Source: FEN-1219 sp963728995 (GTDB taxonomy: Bacteria; Pseudomonadota; Gammaproteobacteria; Steroidobacterales; Rariloculaceae). From it: a stretch of DNA of 64,000 bases. The notes beneath the pieces were generated by a model. It was not told the DNA's origin. It searched no databases and worked only from the letters and a program-made list of their open reading frames with translations. The position numbers and the translations under genes are program-made. The stretch lies in the NCBI GenBank assembly GCA_963728995.1, contig CAVSMD010000009.1, forward strand, positions 62,001 to 126,000, given 5' to 3'. Of the stretch, positions 63,398 through 64,000 are shown in pieces (the stretch's first letter is position 1; each line of letters starts with the position of its first letter).

Positions 63398-63823
63398 TCA
63401 GCTGTTCGGATTCACCGTCAGTCGATTCTCGACGTGCTTCACGCCATCTATCGTGGTCGCAATCGAAGCGGCTCTGTCACTGTTCGCTTGTGAGTCGACC
63501 GTTCCTGTCAGCGTCACCACGCCACCAGTCGTCGCGACATGAATTTGCAGGCTCTCAAGCCCTGTCTCGCCCAGGATGGCTGCCTTGATCTTGGACGTAA
63601 TCGCGCCGTCGCCCAGTGCTTGACCCGTCTTTTCGGCGGCATCGCTGATCGCTTGACCCGTCTTTTCGGCCGCATCGCCCACGGCGCTGCCGGCGGTGCG
63701 CGCGGCTTGGTCTAAATTCCGTCCCGCCGCCTCCGCGGGACCTGATTTGGGACTGTCGCACGCGGCGAGGCCGATCGCCGATAGCATCAGGATCGCAACA
63801 CCAGACTTTTGAACCGTATTCAT
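63398..63823 (-). CDS. BON-domain lipoprotein
   Basis: About 141 residues. A lipoprotein signal ends LSAIGLAAC with the lipid-modified Cys, and a helical DAAEKTGQA repeat section follows. The C-terminal BON domain (GAITSKIKAAILGETGLESLQIHVATTGGVVTLTGTVDSQANSDRAASIA) resembles OsmY-like periplasmic proteins. BON proteins are often tied to osmotic or envelope stress. It is the first gene of the minus-strand stress/energy block. Confidence 0.85.
   Translation of the reverse strand: MNTVQKSGVAILMLSAIGLAACDSPKSGPAEAAGRNLDQAARTAGSAVGDAAEKTGQAISDAAEKTGQALGDGAITSKIKAAILGETGLESLQIHVATTGGVVTLTGTVDSQANSDRAASIATTIDGVKHVENRLTVNPNS
63618..63678 (-). repeat. Two 28-bp near-identical direct repeats in the BON lipoprotein gene
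   Basis: The copies at 63618-63645 and 63651-63678 differ at one base and recur with a period of 33 bp (11 codons). They encode the repeated SDAAEKTGQA-like segment. Confidence 0.85.
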
Positions 63824-64000
63824 GAGTTTCTCACTTGCCACTTGGGCTTTGTTCACGGAGCACCCCGGTCGAGTGCTGCCCGTCATCGAAGGCGTGGATG
63901 CAACGAGCGGCCGGAGCGCCGCCAAGGTTGCGCTTACTTCAGGACTTGAGGCGCATTGTCGTCCGGCCCTTGCTTCGAGTCGGTGCGTCACCGTACGTAG

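Noticed and set aside
1..64000. CRISPR arrays, tRNA/rRNA genes, insertion sequences, prophage
   Set aside because: No regularly spaced repeats, no cloverleaf or rRNA-like segments and no transposase or integrase motifs were found on either strand by eye.

Overview
The window is GC-rich, gene-dense bacterial DNA. Gene content points to a gammaproteobacterium, perhaps of the Nevskiales/Steroidobacterales type: a YqjD/YqjE/YqjK-like trio, tandem Crp/Fnr regulators, a Wzx/Wzy exopolysaccharide locus with EpsE/EpsF/EpsG-type genes, and a second sodium-type ATPase. That placement is an inference and has not been tested. I see no rRNA, tRNA, CRISPR array or transposase.

Layout. 1-3.6 kb: the 5' part of a large AAA-like ATPase/P-domain/beta-propeller protein, divergent from a kinase-like gene, then two small proteins. 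3.6-11.7 kb: primary metabolism (glpD, proA, proB, ilvN on minus; ilvB on plus; bioA on minus). ilvB and ilvN are head-to-head rather than in one operon. 11.9-12.9 kb: a small membrane-protein operon of the ElaB/YqjD-YqjE-YqjK type.

12.9-47.5 kb: a long exopolysaccharide (EPS) region. It holds a GH5 endoglucanase with three IPT/TIG repeats, an OmpA-like protein, a GH130 enzyme with a GT4 fusion protein, two Crp/Fnr regulators, an outer-membrane barrel, two iron-oxygenase-like proteins, a FemAB/CelD-like acetyltransferase, Wzx, two GT2 enzymes, a HAD-membrane protein, two acyltransferases, Wzy, an EpsG-like kinase, EpsF, EpsE, a single-module NRPS (A-T-TE) with its own PPTase, a GH8 cellulase, an unusual fusion of a PHPT-type N-terminus to a WecG-type glycosyltransferase, and the initiating phosphoglycosyltransferase. 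A 17-bp motif, TCTGTGCGNNANCNNAC, sits in the intergenic regions that begin most transcription units of this block. I found it nowhere else in the window, so these genes look like one regulon.

47.8-50.8 kb: superoxide dismutase, a GGDEF diguanylate cyclase and a PerM/AI-2E family membrane protein. 50.8-63.8 kb: a 13-kb minus-strand energy and stress block. Reading downstream it encodes a BON-domain lipoprotein, PPK2, a slipin/SPFH protein, acetate kinase, phosphoketolase, and a complete N-ATPase set in the order atpD-C-Q-R-B-E-F-A-G. Phosphoketolase and atpD overlap by ATGA, so acetyl-phosphate ATP production and the ion-pumping ATPase are physically coupled.

Data quality. ilvB, atpA, atpB, atpD, xfp, ackA and the PHPT-WecG fusion carry 11 single-base frame breaks in otherwise well-conserved proteins. 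Nine are an extra base that can be read as one extra C on the given strand; two are a missing G. This looks like systematic sequence error, so I call these genes intact CDSs with breaks, not pseudogenes.
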